Assembly (NCBI GenBank): GCA_030015575.1
Contig: JASDDO010000014.1
Span: 170,905,911-170,969,910 of the forward strand
DNA from: Agapanthus africanus
Taxonomy: Eukaryota; Streptophyta; Magnoliopsida; Asparagales; Amaryllidaceae
Length of the DNA: 64,000 nt
Direction: 5' to 3'
The notes under the pieces are model-generated. The model had not been told where the DNA came from. It saw only the letters and a list, made by a program, of their open reading frames with translations, and made no database searches. Positions 43,843 through 55,739 of the stretch are shown one piece after another. Both the position numbers and the translations under genes were made by a program. How positions within the stretch are numbered: the first letter of the stretch is position 1; every line of letters starts with the position of its first letter.

Positions 43843-43860
43843 TGGCACGTCTGGTGGGAC
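43843..43860 (+). other. Primer-binding site of E
   Basis: TGGCACGTCTGGTGGGAC after a GATTC spacer; it differs from the C1 site (TGGCACGCCCGGTGGGAC) at two positions, both C-to-T. Confidence 0.7.
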
Positions 43861-43993
43861 TCTTTCTCTCCTCCCATATTTCGGGTTAGACATTTATGTG
43901 AACTCAATCAACATATACATCGATTGCCTATAGCAAAATCATGCTTCTTTGTGCAGGTTAACAGTTTCTAATTGCAATCTTTGGATGCAATAA

Positions 43994-46584
43994 AATGTCT
44001 CCAAAGACAAGCTCAGCTCTCAACACAGCTCCCATCTCATACACGACGAAGATGGATGCCAGGACGATCCTCGCGGCCAGTCTCAGGTGACAGTGGGAGG
44101 AGCTGCTGCTACCATTTGGCTCTATTCTGTTCATGCCAGCTAATGCCATCCCTGTTCCTTAAGCCCCGACGACAAATAAACCGGCCTCAAAAGAGAAAAG
44201 GTCAAATGCCACGGTTGTAGAGGCACCTCAGCCCAATCATAAATCCGTTTCCGAACGACTCTCCGTTGCTCCAGCTGGGGGTAAGGCCGTCAACACCAAT
44301 AAAGCAATAAGGCATCTCGGGCAAGTTCCAGCGGTTCCCCTAACAACTGCTGAATTGGGCATTTTCTCTGAGCTCTCCGTCAATCGACCCACGATGGCCG
44401 CCTAGATAACGGATGGCTGCCAAGCCGTCAAAATCGAGAAGCCAAGACAGAAAAAGCTCAGATACAGAGCCAACAAAAGGGCTAGGGCTCTTACTAGGTG
44501 AACTTCATGAGGTTCCAAGAACAGGGTTACTCCTCAACAATAGCTGAATCAGCTGTAAAGCTCGCTAACTCTTTTGAACCGCTGAAATTGGTTCAGAAGA
44601 ATGCCATGACCGCAAGAGTCAAGAAAATTGCAATCCGGACAGCGCCATCTAAGGACCCAGCCAAGGCAACCGTCTTCAGTCGCCTGTCCTTTCCAGAAGA
44701 GGAAGGGCCACGGTGACGGTCCGAAAAATCAGCCGCCAAAGATAAAGAGATGGTCGGACATGTGGTCCACACTGTCTACATGGTGGGCACGCACAGTAAG
44801 AGCAAGGACAGGGCTACCACATCTCAAATCCAATCTGGTGTGAATGTGGCTGCTAATTCCCAAGACCAGCCTTCTATGGAAGGTAATGAAAACCCTTCCA
44901 GTGAGGCTGATAAGCAGGGAGATCCCTCAGTTCATGAGGAGTAGGGCTCGAAAAGCGAAGAGGAGCCAATCTTCTGTCCTAAGACCGCAGAGCAGCAACT
45001 TCTCCAAGAGCTCCAGAAGCAGCTCAGAAACAAATACAAGGAGATGGACAAGCTCTACTCAAAGATTGATGACTTAACAAACGTTGTCTTATAGCTCACG
45101 ACCCAAGTTTCCTCTCAGCCGCCCAATCAAGCGCATGGCTCTGCTTATGAACCGGGAAACGGTGTCCCGAGGCAACCGGCGCCTATTCCTTCAAATCCAA
45201 AGATGGACGAGCTGCATGGAAGTTGGCCGCATCCTATCTCGGGAAATGTCTTAACTACCGATGACAGCAACCCGCTAACGCAAGATCAAATCATGGATTT
45301 GGTTTCTAAGAAAGTCAAAACATTGGTAGCCGGAGCTGGAGCGCAAAAAGATATCAACAGTAGCACGAGACCATATCCTGCTCGGTATGATCTGGTAGAG
45401 TTTCCTAATGGCCGTGTCATCCCCAAATTCAGAAGATTTGATGGGACGAGAAATGCGAATCAACACATCGCCCACTTTAAACCCTCATACGGGAATACTG
45501 GGGGCAATGATGAGCTTCTCCTCTGCCAGTTCGTTAATAGCTTAACCGATGTCTCTTTCGACCGGTACGCGAGCATACCGGATGGCTCCGTTACTATTTT
45601 CGTCCAAATAGAATCTCTGTTTCGACAAAAGTTCATGAGTGTCAGCGATAAGATTACCATTGCCGACCTCGTAAGGATCAATTCAAAGAACAATGAAAGC
45701 AGCATGGATTTTATAACCCGATGGCGCAATCTCTCCGTCAAATATGAGCCACCGTTGGAACAAGACCAATCCGTCAATCTCCTCATCAGAAATCTCGACA
45801 CCTGGATGAATCCTTTTCTGTGCACCACAGGTCTCATGACGTTCTAAGAGCTAACCAGGAAGGTTCAAATGTTAGAGCCCTCAAAGCAGGAATCCTCCTC
45901 GGATTCCCAAAATAACAATAAATCCTGGAGAAACCGAAAGGACGATAGTCGCAAAGATGGAAATTCTAACGATGCTAAATCTTTTAACACTTCGGCTGAC
46001 CGAAATAGGTAAGGGACAAGCGGGCCCAATGTCAACCAACCTCGAAAGCCATTGTTGAGAGGGGAAGGAGAATCGCCTCTGAAAGAGAAGCTGGATAGGG
46101 TCTATTCCTTCAGAAGGGACAAAGTCCATAAGATATTCAAGGACGCCCTAAGAAAAGGTCTACATTTGCCAAAATAAAATGACCGCAAGAAGCGAATATG
46201 ACCGATGACCCCAAATATTGCCCCTATCACAGAGTGATAGGTCATGCCATTGAGGACTGCTTCGTCTTCAAATATTGGTTCGAAAAGCAATATAAGGCAG
46301 GAGATATAGAACTGTCTAAAGGCATGTTAGCAAACAATCAAGATGCGGCCATCAATTTCATACAAACGGAGACCGAAACCCTTCGGGAATTTGCTGCTAT
46401 CAATCGTCTGCCCTTCTTGGAAAGGAGCGGACCAAGGCAACAAGCCAAAAGCCAAAAGAGCAACATTACCAATGAAGAGGTAGTAAACGGGTACACAATC
46501 TATACGATCTATATGGTGGAGCCCAGAAAAACAAGTCCTCCTATGCCTCATACCCATGATAATGACGTGGCTGTTGAAACCTAA
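43994..46584 (+). pseudogene. gag: E gag, broken
   Basis: ATG 43994 starts MSPKTSSALNT; frames then break repeatedly. ATVFSRLS (44,663-44,690) matches the motif repeated in C1 gag, and VVHTVYMVG (44,762-44,790) matches the edge of C1. A coiled-coil-like stretch (LQKQLRNKYKEMDKLYSKI) ends near 45,080. The capsid (45203-45847) has YPARYDLVEFPNGRVIPKF, FRRFDGT, FVNSLTD and MDFITRWRNL, typical of Tat gag. After TAA 45845-45847 the linker has VYSFRRDKVHKIF and a zinc-like YCPYHRVIGHAIEDCF (46,217-46,265). It would bind and package the element RNA. Confidence 0.75.
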
Positions 46585-46689
46585 TGTCGGCCCGGTCTAA
46601 ATGATGAAGAGCCCGCTCAGGCCATTAAACCAAAAGAGCCCGTGGTTCTTGCAAAATCAAGATCTGGCGATAAGGATGACCCCGTTGTC

Positions 46690-47365
46690 ATACCCGGAAC
46701 TATAGAACACGCATTATTCTAATATGTTCAAAAGAAGCTTCAGGACAGGGACGAGAAGTTGGCCAAGGTCCGTTCAAAAGTCAGCGAGTTAGAAAACGTT
46801 GTGGCAGATCTCATGACCCAAGTCGTCTGATTGCAATGGCAGCAAAAACTTGGTTCATGAGCCAGAGATTGATATCCCGAAACAGCTAACTGATACCCCC
46901 TCCAGCCCAAAAGCGGAACACCTTTGCAAAAAATGGCCGCGATCATCCTCGAGTCCCGCCGATACATACACTGAACGGGGTAAGCGGACAGCAGGCGAAC
47001 CAAAGACCGATCGGCCTCGAGGACTAGCATCAGGAAAGACACCTACTCTAATGGAGAGAAAGAAGAAAGTATACTCCTTCAGGTGGGACGAAGTCCGCAA
47101 AATATTCAACGACACCTTGAACAACGATTTGCAACCGCCTATTCTAAAGAGGTCACATGAAATGAACATGACCGACAATCCCATATACTGCCCATATCAT
47201 AGAATGATAATTCTTACCATCGAAGACTTTTATGTCTTCAAAGATTGGTTGGAGAACCAATACAAGGTTAGGAGAACCTCACAATCCTTGGATGTACCGG
47301 CAAGCCACAAAGTTACGGTTATCAACACAGCTCTGCCAAGATCAAAGTTCGGGGAGCTGGGATAA
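46690..47365 (+). pseudogene. gag: Second partial copy of E gag, without capsid
   Basis: Repeats the order of the first copy: coiled-coil QKKLQDRDEKLAKVRSKVSE (46,729-46,790), linker, KKVYSFRWDEVRKIFNDTL (47,066-47,120) and the zinc-like YCPYHRMIILTIEDF (47,188-47,232), where the GH and the last Cys are lost. The capsid that should lie between coiled coil and linker is absent. The copies differ a lot in sequence, so this is an old duplication or a join between two related elements. Frames 46850-47365 are open. Confidence 0.65.
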
Positions 47366-47382
47366 GCAAACACATATGACCT

Positions 47383-47885
47383 CCACGTCGTTAAACTGGG
47401 AACAGTCGACCACCACGTCGTTAAACTGGAAGTGTAAATTTTTTTTGTGTAAATAAAAAAAGAGCCGAAATGAAGGGGCAACTCGCAATAAAAATCAGCG
47501 AGTAAAATAAAAATGAAAATAAATAGTCGAAATGATGGGGCAACTCGCAATAAAAATTAGCGAGTAAAAAAAATGAAAATAAAGTCGAAATGATGGAGCA
47601 ATTGCTAAAAAAATGTATATAAATAAGTATTTCAACCCTCTCCAAAGGCGAATGATGAGTCGCTCCTAAAACCATATTTCAGTGTTAGCGATGCAGATGC
47701 TGACAAAATTTCAAATCCTTGAATATCCTAACGGCGAATGATGAGTCGCTCCTGATAGCATATTCTAGTGCAGCGATGCAGATACCAACCAAATCCCAAA
47801 CCCCTAAATTCTCAAACGGCGAATGATGAGTCGCTCCTGGTACCATTCCAGTGTTAGCGATGCAGACGCTAACAAAATTCTAAAT
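47383..47885 (+). repeat. E 3' noncoding tandem repeats
   Basis: Three sets in a row: two CCACGTCGTTAAACTGG units (47,391-47,431); three GTCGAAATGATGGGGCAACTCGC...GCGAGT units (47,465-47,600) with an ACTCGC/GCGAGT stem; and three units of 85-86 bp starting GGCGAATGATGAGTCGCTCC (47647, 47733, 47818), each ending near AGCGATGCAGA. No ORF. Confidence 0.75.
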
Positions 47886-48151
47886 TCCCCAAATTCTCCC
47901 AGCCCTATGGCCAGTCCCCAAATTGACCACCGTATACAATCCATGAGCTCAAATAATTCTCATCACACCCATGTCTCACCACAATCACCAGTTCCGCGGC
48001 CGATCTCCGTCCTTGGAATTATGCTCCATTTAGGAAGACCCACTCATGTGTCCTCACGATGCATGAGGAGAACAAAGCTTACGAGATCCTCTCGACTTGT
48101 AAGAAAACACCTTTGTGGGATCCTAACGACTCATAAGGGAAAAACACAATT
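47886..48151 (+). other. E 3' region or start of E 3' LTR (unresolved)
   Basis: 266 bp with small palindromic words (CCTCACGATGCATGAGG, TCCTCTCGACTTGTAAGA). I could not find an LTR start with certainty. The 133-codon frame across it is not conserved. Confidence 0.3.
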
Positions 48152-48261
48152 TGTAACGACTCTGAAATCACTGTACAGAAATTTTCTTGTTATTGTACAG
48201 AAAAGAGTATTACAGCCTGTGTAAGAGTTAAATGTTATTTTTATTAAATAAAAGTAAGAAA

Positions 48262-48334
48262 CAATTTATAGTTCACTGGTAAAGCCTTTATACTGCTGTG
48301 ACATAGCCCGTGCGTTCGATTCCCATCAGACTCA
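48262..48334 (+). ncRNA. tRNA-like Pol III unit in B2 LTR
   Basis: Box A TAGTTCACTGG (48269-48279), box B GTTCGATTCC (48314-48323), 45 nt between starts, TTTTT at 48339-48343 and TTTTTT at 48347-48352. CTGCTGT lies where an anticodon loop would be. Stems are imperfect. It has the same position and orientation relative to the LTR start as in the other two B LTRs (about 115 nt in). Confidence 0.6.
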
Positions 48335-49240
48335 ATTATTTTTAGATTTTTTCTTTTTAATTTTTGAAAGCCCAAAAGTTGCACGTGCAATACACGTAGA
48401 AATGAAAAGTTTCAGAAAAATCAAACATGCGCAAAATGGAATAAACACAGATATACCCGTGTGGCACGAATCTCGAGGCAATGCCTCAAGATCCGACCGC
48501 CCAAACCCATGATTGGGCCGGCACCGATGGTCAAGATAAGCCCAAATGGCTCCATTCTTTGCACACACACCTCTTCGACTCCCCTTAACCCCCTTGCATT
48601 GTTTGAGTTTCCTGCAATCAAACAGAGACTCTTCAATTCACCATTTAACACCTTTTTAATACTTTTTAATCCAAAATTTTAATTCCCAAACTCTAATTCT
48701 TCACTATAAATACCACCCCATACCCTAGCTCCCCTCTATTCTGAAAATTTCTAGCAAAATCACCTCAAAAGTTCTTAAGTGCAAGTGGAGTTAGCAACCA
48801 AACTCTTTCCATCGAAGATCAAAGCCGTTCTGGAGTTCCCGCTACGCCACGAAGCCCCCTCCCTTCTTCCTTACTCTCTTCTCGATATTACCAAGCCATA
48901 AGTCCCTCTCATTTATTCTTCTTTTCATCTCAATTCATCTCCTAAACATATATCGGTAAAGTGGAGTTACTTCCGATACATTTCTTTTTAAACTTAGAAC
49001 TCCCTTTTCCTTTATACATAAGTCAAACTAATTTTACCACCCTACTTGTAACTTTAATTACAATCTTTTAGCTCCGAGTTTAATCAAAAATTTTATGTGA
49101 AACAAACATAAACGAATTTTTTCATTAAAATACCTGGAACTTTAGTATAAACCTCTTTTCGATAATTGTTTAAACAATACCTTTAGGAAAATTTCACGGG
49201 GTAACGACTTACCCCATACGCACACTTTGGTTTCATAGCA

Positions 49241-49241
<1 letters not shown>

Positions 49242-49279
<38 letters not shown>
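49242..49279. repeat. (AT)n microsatellite
   Basis: About 38 bp of AT dinucleotides in the B2 LTR. Confidence 0.9.
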
Positions 49280-49282
<3 letters not shown>

Positions 49283-51007
49283 GGTTCAAAGAATAGCTTT
49301 TACATTAAAATATCACATCTTTTCAAAAAACGGGATTTTTAGAGTGGTATTTTGTAATCCTTGGCAAATACGCCTCTATAACTCTCATTAGGAGACCCGC
49401 TAATGGATGGTACGGATTATCGCACATACTTGGGATAGTAGAGCGAGATGCAGAACTCCTCACGGAGTATTCGATCTTGAAAGGAAATAAATACGGTTTT
49501 TAAGAAACACGACTTTTCTAAACAAAACTAAATTTTTCAAAATTATATAAAAATTATAAATTCATATTTTCAATATACTATGAAACTATATTTTCTAAAA
49601 TGAAAGATTAAAATGTTAATAAAATACCATCAAGTTATCAAAAAGGGCTAGTTTTCAATAAAATACCATAAACTTTTAAAAGCTAGGTATTTATTAGTAT
49701 AATACCCCAATAATTAAAATACATGCTCATGAAAACCCTAAATATTATAAATCACCCTCGAAATTTATTTTTTAAACTATATTAAAATAATTTTTATAAA
49801 ACCCCCTCGAGATATGCAAAACAATATTTTAAGGACTCTAGTTTAATATAGGCTTATGCGGGATCAAATCTCTTGAACCTCAGGGAGCCGGAGAAAGTGA
49901 GTACTTGCCTATTCAGGTTAGACAACTTAACGGAGTTATCAATGGCAATTGTCTTGGAAAAAGACACAAATACTGCTGTCCATGTGCAGCAGTTGCCGAT
50001 TACTCCCGAATCTAAGAAAGTCAAGAATTAAATCCGTTCACAAGTGTCTGACTCAATCTGAGTCCAAACTCAAACCAAAATCCAAAATCAAACACGAACT
50101 TGAATACTTGATCATGAACTTGAATACTCGAATTAAAATATCAAACTCAAACTTGTATACTTGACTCGACTTGACCGAACCATGGTCGTAACGTGATATG
50201 AACTTGACATGAATGCTTGAACACATGATTACATCCTGAACATGAACCCGAACATTTTAGATCCATGGATTCGGCCAAGACCTATAATATTAATCTATAC
50301 AATACAATACGCGAGGATAAAGGAGTAGATTGGTACGGAACATATATCGTGACACGAGAGGTCACTTTAAAAGACACTTACATGAATTTATGTGTCGTTC
50401 TCCCATGGGTTATGACAGGGACTTGTACTACATGTTACCATGGTCTACGGGGTAAGATATGCTCCTCTTGTATACATGAATACCTTCTTTATCAAACCAT
50501 AAATAACCACGTTAGAACAATTATCATATACCTCTGAATAATCATATACAACTTTACGTGTCCGCTGTTCTTTTGGTTTTCTATTCACATTACAAACTAT
50601 CTTCTCTTACTTCTTTTGGAATTTACCGAGCGTTGGTTTGCTGACGACATTCATTTCTGTTTCTTTCTTTGGAATGTTCGTCAGGAGGACCGGACTCTGA
50701 GGAGATAGAGCCCAACTCGGAGGACTTGGACCAGCTTGCTGCTCAGCCAGACTACTGGCTCTTTCCTGCCCGCACTTACTTTTTGTATGCCATTATTTAG
50801 GCATTTGCTTTTATTATTGTATCTTTTATTTTAGACAGTTGTATATAAAGTTGAATGTAAATAAAATTGTTGTTTCATTTTATTAATTTTGTCATTCTTG
50901 TTCATTGTTATATTGCTTAATTGCGCTTAACATATTTATTTTCATAATAAATACGTTGCGGGATTGCCACGTCACCATTTCCGTCTACTGGGAAGCGGGG
51001 CGTGAAA

Positions 51008-51238
51008 GGTTTTGTTGGTGGACCATGCAGGTCAGTTCTGCATGAAATCTTAAGCAATATATCATAAGAATTATAAGAATCAGCAACTATACATTCCTTG
51101 CATTTCAAATTCCTTGAATCTATCCTAACCTTTTCTTTTCTATCAAGGTGATGGATTCTCCCAACAACACCAGTACCAATTTCAATGGCAACACACAACC
51201 ACCTACTTTATCACCTCCCCCTACCGTTGCTGCTCCAA
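51008..51238 (+). pseudogene. gag: B2 leader and gag N-terminus, interrupted
   Basis: After the LTR comes GGTTTTGTTGGTGGACC, where only TGGT of the usual TGGTATCAGAG is left, so the PBS is altered or partly replaced. The leader ends CCTAACCTTTTCTTTTCTATC, AAG, then GTG and ATG 51151, giving MDSPNNTSTNFNGNTQPP before LTR A5 interrupts at 51239 (flank TCCAA). The gag resumes at 54601. Confidence 0.65.
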
Positions 51239-54200
51239 TGTAATACCTAGTTCCTTTTAAATAATCTCCGTATTTTTAAAACAAAAATTTCTAAAATTTT
51301 ATTAACTTGAATATTTCTATTTCCAAAACTCAAAACCCTACCCCATTTTCTATTTATTATTCCCATTTAAATCCTATCTTACTTCCTATATTTTTCTAAT
51401 TCTCAAAACCGACCCAAACCTTAACAATCACACCCTAACCTTTTATTTTCCTAACTTTAAATCTACCCCACTCAGCCCAGCCCCAGCCTGAGCCCACGAA
51501 CCCATTTCCTTAGCCATACTCGACCCGAACCCTGTCCCTACCCGACCCGACTTGAACGCCCATGTCCCCCTCTTCTTCTTCTCCTTCCCTCTCTTCCCGC
51601 TTCTTTTCCCACCTCCCTCGCGCTATCCACGACCCGCTCCAACCCTCGACCCACTCCACCACGCGACCACGTTATCGCCAATGCCTCCCCCTCTTCTCGC
51701 AACTGCTCCCAAGGACCCTCACCTCCCCACGACTTCTTTCTCGACTCCGGCTTCCCCTTCCCTCGCGCTCCCCCGAGATCCTCGCTACCGTCCTTGATCC
51801 CCTCGCCTCGCTCGCCCCCCTTCCTCTCTCTTCACCCCCTTCTTCATCACTCTCTACGTCCCTTTCTCTACTTCCTCCCCCTCGAAGACCCGAGAACCCA
51901 CTCCCCTTCACTGCCTCCTCTCCTCTGCTGCGAACCCACGTCCCCGACGAGCACCCTGCAACCTCGCCGCCGGAACTCCAACCCCATCTTCACCCTCACA
52001 CCGTCACCACCACCTTCTCCTCCTCTCTCCTCTCTTCCTCTCTAAAACCCGAGCAACCTTGCAACCCATCACTTGAGCTTCCCTTGCACACCACAACCTA
52101 CCGCCTCACCCATTCTCGTCACCGTCCCCATCTCCCCACTTCACCTGCACGCCCTCGTCACTGTCGACCGGCCATTGAGCAACCCCTGTTGAGCCTGTCG
52201 CCACCTCCATCTCCGAGCCCGAGCACCAACCCACACCTGAGCGACCCATCATTGACCACCTCGATACCCACAACTATTGCAGCCCTCACCTCTGCCCTCA
52301 CCGCCGATCACTTCGCTGGAGCTCGACCCCTGCAACCCCTTCGCCCCACACCCACTCCTTTCCCAACCACCTCCTCCTTCTTGCAGCAGAGCCAAGCTCC
52401 CAATTCCAGCCTAAGCTGCGCCAGCGCCTCCAGCGCCTCGTCCCTGCGTCGTCAGCTATCGTCGAACTCCGGGTCGTCAAGCCTCGTCTCCATCATCGGG
52501 GCCAAGCTCACGCCATGCCGAAGCCGCGACACAAGCTCGAGCCAGAGCCAAGACGAGGCTCGCTGTCGCTGCTGCTGCTGCTATTACTTGTGTCGTTGTC
52601 ATTGCATCGTGATCGTGTTGTTGCTTTCGTCATCGTCATCGTGGTCGCGTCTCCAATCATCTTGAGGCAAGTTAAATACTTGCTACATGCTATCGTATAT
52701 TCTTTTCGGTTGCGAATTCAAATGTTAATATAAGTGCTCGATACAAATCATAATCTAAAAACCCTCTTAAAATGACGGAACTTAAGCATAACAGATTACC
52801 CTAGCGATAACGAATGCTGTGTTAAGAGTTGGTTCAAAAATGCGGACCCTAACGCCGTGAAATGTCATCCCCATTTAGATCCGTCGAATCTGAAACCTTC
52901 TGTACCTGAAATTTGTGAAAATCATAGTAAATTGGTTACACACCGGAATGTGGTGTTCGAGGGCTCGTATCGAAGAAGACTCGGTAAACTAGAACCACAT
53001 ATAAATTCTAATCTGTTTCTATTCAAAACGGTGACGGAAACTATTCGGGAGTGCGGCTCTGGACTGCAGTACAGAGCAGCACTACATGTAGACACTTGGA
53101 ATGAAATACTTTTACATCTCTGTGTGGAAACGGTATTATGCGGAACCCTATACCGTAGTGAATATAAATATGTTATCTAATCATTGAAAGTGTTTTCATT
53201 CGTTTTTATCATTGTTTGCTATTTTAATCACATTTTAAACCACCAGTACATATTGCTGTCCCAAGCAGGGACAGAGCGTATATCCCGATATTAAACAATA
53301 CATAACTCCCATCACACAGTGGATATTGTCAATCCGTATGGTGCTTTGGAAACCTGACTGATAAACCTAAATATGATCCAAATGTAGCATCACCTAATTA
53401 TACTCCCAACTTAGACTAAAACGTGTTACGAAACGGACTTCCAGTTCAGAAACTGGATTTCCAGCAGTGAACACTTAAAAGTAAATGACCATAACTCGCA
53501 ACCTTAAACCTGATTGACTCGAAACTAATTTTTTTGTAGATATAATTTAGTATGCTGTTTATGCTTTTTATATTTTTTTGCCAAATTATGCACATGAGAT
53601 TTTATATGATTTTTCTAGTCCAACCGACACCGGTTGCTCATATATATTCGGTAGCGTATTTACTATATCTCCATCATGTGCATGATTGTCATACCTCTGT
53701 AGATAGTGTTCATTTTGCATCAATAACCTAGTGATCGTATTACATTACCAAGTGATAAATATTAGTGATTGGATTGTGGCAAGTACGTTAGTGTAAAAGC
53801 GCGAATGAACAAGTGAAGTGAAGCGTACTTGTACACAATCAGCGGAACCAAGTAGTTATTTCATTGTCGACGCCTATGGGACATATATAAGTGTAACTAT
53901 AACTGGAATAGGACGGTTATGGAAACACTTATATTAGTGTCATAGGTAAGACATCGAGTACTGTCCATTTATCTTGGATACCAGTCGAGACATGCTTGTT
54001 GTAGACCATGTCTCCAGTTTTTGCGTAGACTTGTCATGGAACGACTAATATTTGGGTTCATGGTCGGTGTTTGATGTAGACCGCGGGTGTGGCATAGTTT
54101 GAGTGTGAGTTTGATCAACGGAATCTCGGGAGTCCCACTGCCAGCATATACAGTGATTTTGGGAGTCGTATGGATGGTATTACTGATTAGCGAGCGTGAT

Positions 54201-54600
54201 TCGGGCCCGTGTTCCCTTGCCCCTGGGGCCTACCCTTGGGTTGGGGATACTCCTACGGTGGTTGACGCTCATATTTGGACTGACGATAGGTTTAGTGACT
54301 TGGACAGTGAGACTTAGAGACTGATAGGTTTAGTGACAAGGGCATGCATCGATTACCGATTCGATATACTTGCTTTATTGTTTGCCTGTACCGGTTACTT
54401 CATGCTCATGTCATCACTCCATGTTTACATATGTATTTATATATATTGCTATTGTGTCGCTCTGACGACTTGAGTATGCATGCTCAGAGTGAGAAGTGGA
54501 CTAAGCTCAGATCAGGATCTGTCGTACCTCGAGGATATTGTGGACATCTAGATCAACAACGCCAGCTTATCTTTCCCTTGATCTCCATTTGGTTAGTGTC
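51239..54600 (+). repeat. Family A LTR A5 in B2 gag, 3' end missing
   Basis: Starts TGTAATACCTAG and follows the A4/A6 subtype through the C/T-rich block (51,540-52,660), hairpin GCAAGT-TAAAT-ACTTGC (52667-52683), palindrome (53056-53077, one mismatch) and CTGAGTATGCATGCTCAG-type element (near 54,470). It stops after TTTGGTTAGTG, where B2 gag begins in mid-codon run. The last part of the LTR (about 300 bp in A4) and any target duplication were deleted. The 367-codon frame 51562-52665 is low-complexity Ser/Pro/Leu and not credible. Confidence 0.8.
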
Positions 54601-55490
54601 TGGTGGAAAGATGAGGAAAGCCGTCTCACACAACCCATAAAGTGGAAGACGTTTTGCGATTTATTCGATGCAAAGTTCTTTCCCGAGACTGCCCATTTTT
54701 AGATGGAACAACCGTTCATCCACATACAACAAGACTCTATGTGGGTAAAATCAGTGGATGAATATGATGCCGAATTCATCATGCTTAGCAGGTAAAGAAT
54801 CCGTATCAAATTTTGTTCCGTAAGACACATCACTATCCTGACATCATCATCTTATCAGGTTCGCGACACACTTGATCCCGACCGAAGAGATTCAGGCTAG
54901 ACGATTCCAATAGGGCTTAGACCCGGAGATTCAGGCGGCATTAGCCACAGGTGCCCTGAAGGCAGCACATTATTACGAAGCTATGGTCAAGAAGAAGGGT
55001 AAGCCCCAAACAGCCGGAATCAAACGCCCTGCTACACAGATACCAGGAGGAGCCTCTTCTAGGACGACTTTTGAACCCAGGAGGCTAGAAGGATCATTTA
55101 ACTGGTCCAGTCCAGATTTATGTTTCTACTACAAGAGAACTAGATACTTGGAGAAGGACTGCAGGCGTGCAAATGGCCTGTGTTTAATTTGTGGCGCATC
55201 TACTCACGCTATAGGAGCATGCCCATATCATATTAACACAGCACCAGCACCCAGACCCACAATCACAGCCCCGCAGAGGCCAGCCATTCAGGATCCTGTA
55301 CTTCGCCTAGCTCTTCCTGCACCAGCTCCACGTGGACCACCTGCACAGCCTCATCGTCAATTCCACCAGGCAGAGAGAAACGTGCCTCAATGGCAGAGGA
55401 ATGTGCCTCCGGCGAGGAGGAATGTACCGAGACGACAGGCTTTTACAATAACGGTCGAGGATGCCGAAACCACATGACAAGTCATCATTG
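54601..55490 (+). pseudogene. gag: B2 gag, capsid to nucleocapsid
   Basis: Starts WWKDEESRLTQPIKW, matching the WWSVEESRLERPIEW of A1. It includes YDAEFIMLSR, then a 67-nt intron-like segment, then FATHLIPTEEIQARRF. Knuckles: CFYYKRTRYLEKDC (second Cys and His lost) and CLICGASTHAIGAC. A Pro-rich linker leads to FTITVEDAETT. Stops include TAG near 54,701, TAG near 54,911 and TGA 55,475-55,477. The protein is not functional as read. Confidence 0.75.
54792..54858 (+). other. Intron-like segment 1 in B2 gag (67 nt, GT-AG)
   Basis: Starts GTAAAGAATC and ends CATCTTATCAG; removal joins AGC-AG to G-TTC so that LSR-F matches A1 (LSR-F) with no residue lost or gained. The length is not a multiple of three. 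It is close to the lower size limit of plant introns. Confidence 0.5.
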
Positions 55491-55575
55491 GTAAAATCCC
55501 CCATCCTTTTAATCTTTCAATCCTTGTGTATCGTTATACTTTTTCTATATCTAAACACAACTTGACCCAACTTAG
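55491..55575 (+). other. Intron-like segment 2 at B2 gag-PR junction (85 nt, GT-AG)
   Basis: Starts GTAAAATCCC, T-rich, with TCTAAAC as a possible branch site, and ends CCCAACTTAG. Removal joins ATT-G to GT-ACT, giving IIGTILVA where A2 has VTGTILVC without interruption. D has related intron-like sequence at the same codon (31593). Confidence 0.55.
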
Positions 55576-55627
55576 GTACTATACTAGTAGCCACTCTTCC
55601 CGCACTCGCACTTTTCGACACTGGAGC
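55576..55627 (+). pseudogene. pol: B2 protease start, cut by A2
   Basis: TILVATLPALALFDTGA includes the catalytic FDTGA, where A2 inserted (flank GGAGC). The rest of B2 pol and its 3' LTR would lie right of the window, beyond A2. Confidence 0.75.
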
Positions 55628-55695
55628 TGTAAATACCCAATTTCCATATATAAATTTTTTCCGTATTTTTCCAGATTTTATTCCAATTTTTTTTC

Positions 55696-55739
<44 letters not shown>

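Larger units (their letters stand above)
43838..48151 (+). mobile_element. Tat-type element E, internal region (gag only)
   Basis: PBS, gag with a duplicated part, and a repeat-rich 3' noncoding region. No protease, RT, RNase H or integrase is present, although the gag-to-3'-region sequence seems continuous. It is therefore probably a gag-only non-autonomous element. B2 is inserted at 48152. Confidence 0.6.
48152..51007 (+). repeat. B2 5' LTR, 2856 bp
   Basis: TGTAACGACTC to GGGGCGTGAAA, where the last CA has become AA. It has the tRNA-like unit near the start, TATAAATA at 48715-48722, a C/T-rich probable start region, ATAAGTCCC (48,899-48,907) at the donor-like position, a TA repeat, ACTGCTG-TCCATGTG-CAGCAGT (49,973-49,994, a perfect 7-bp stem) and AT-rich U5. 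No gene. Confidence 0.8.

Noticed and set aside
43972-44220. 82-codon ORF overlapping the E gag start
   Set aside because: Out of frame with the better gag start at 43994 and of no recognisable content.
51562-52665. 367-codon ORF in LTR A5, and similar ORFs at 7087-8077, 17471-18139, 21850-22728, 34411-34918, 56008-56505
   Set aside because: They follow the C/T-rich block of family A LTRs, are Ser/Pro/Leu/Thr low complexity, lack domains, and are not conserved as protein between diverged LTRs. Overlapping frames are equally open.
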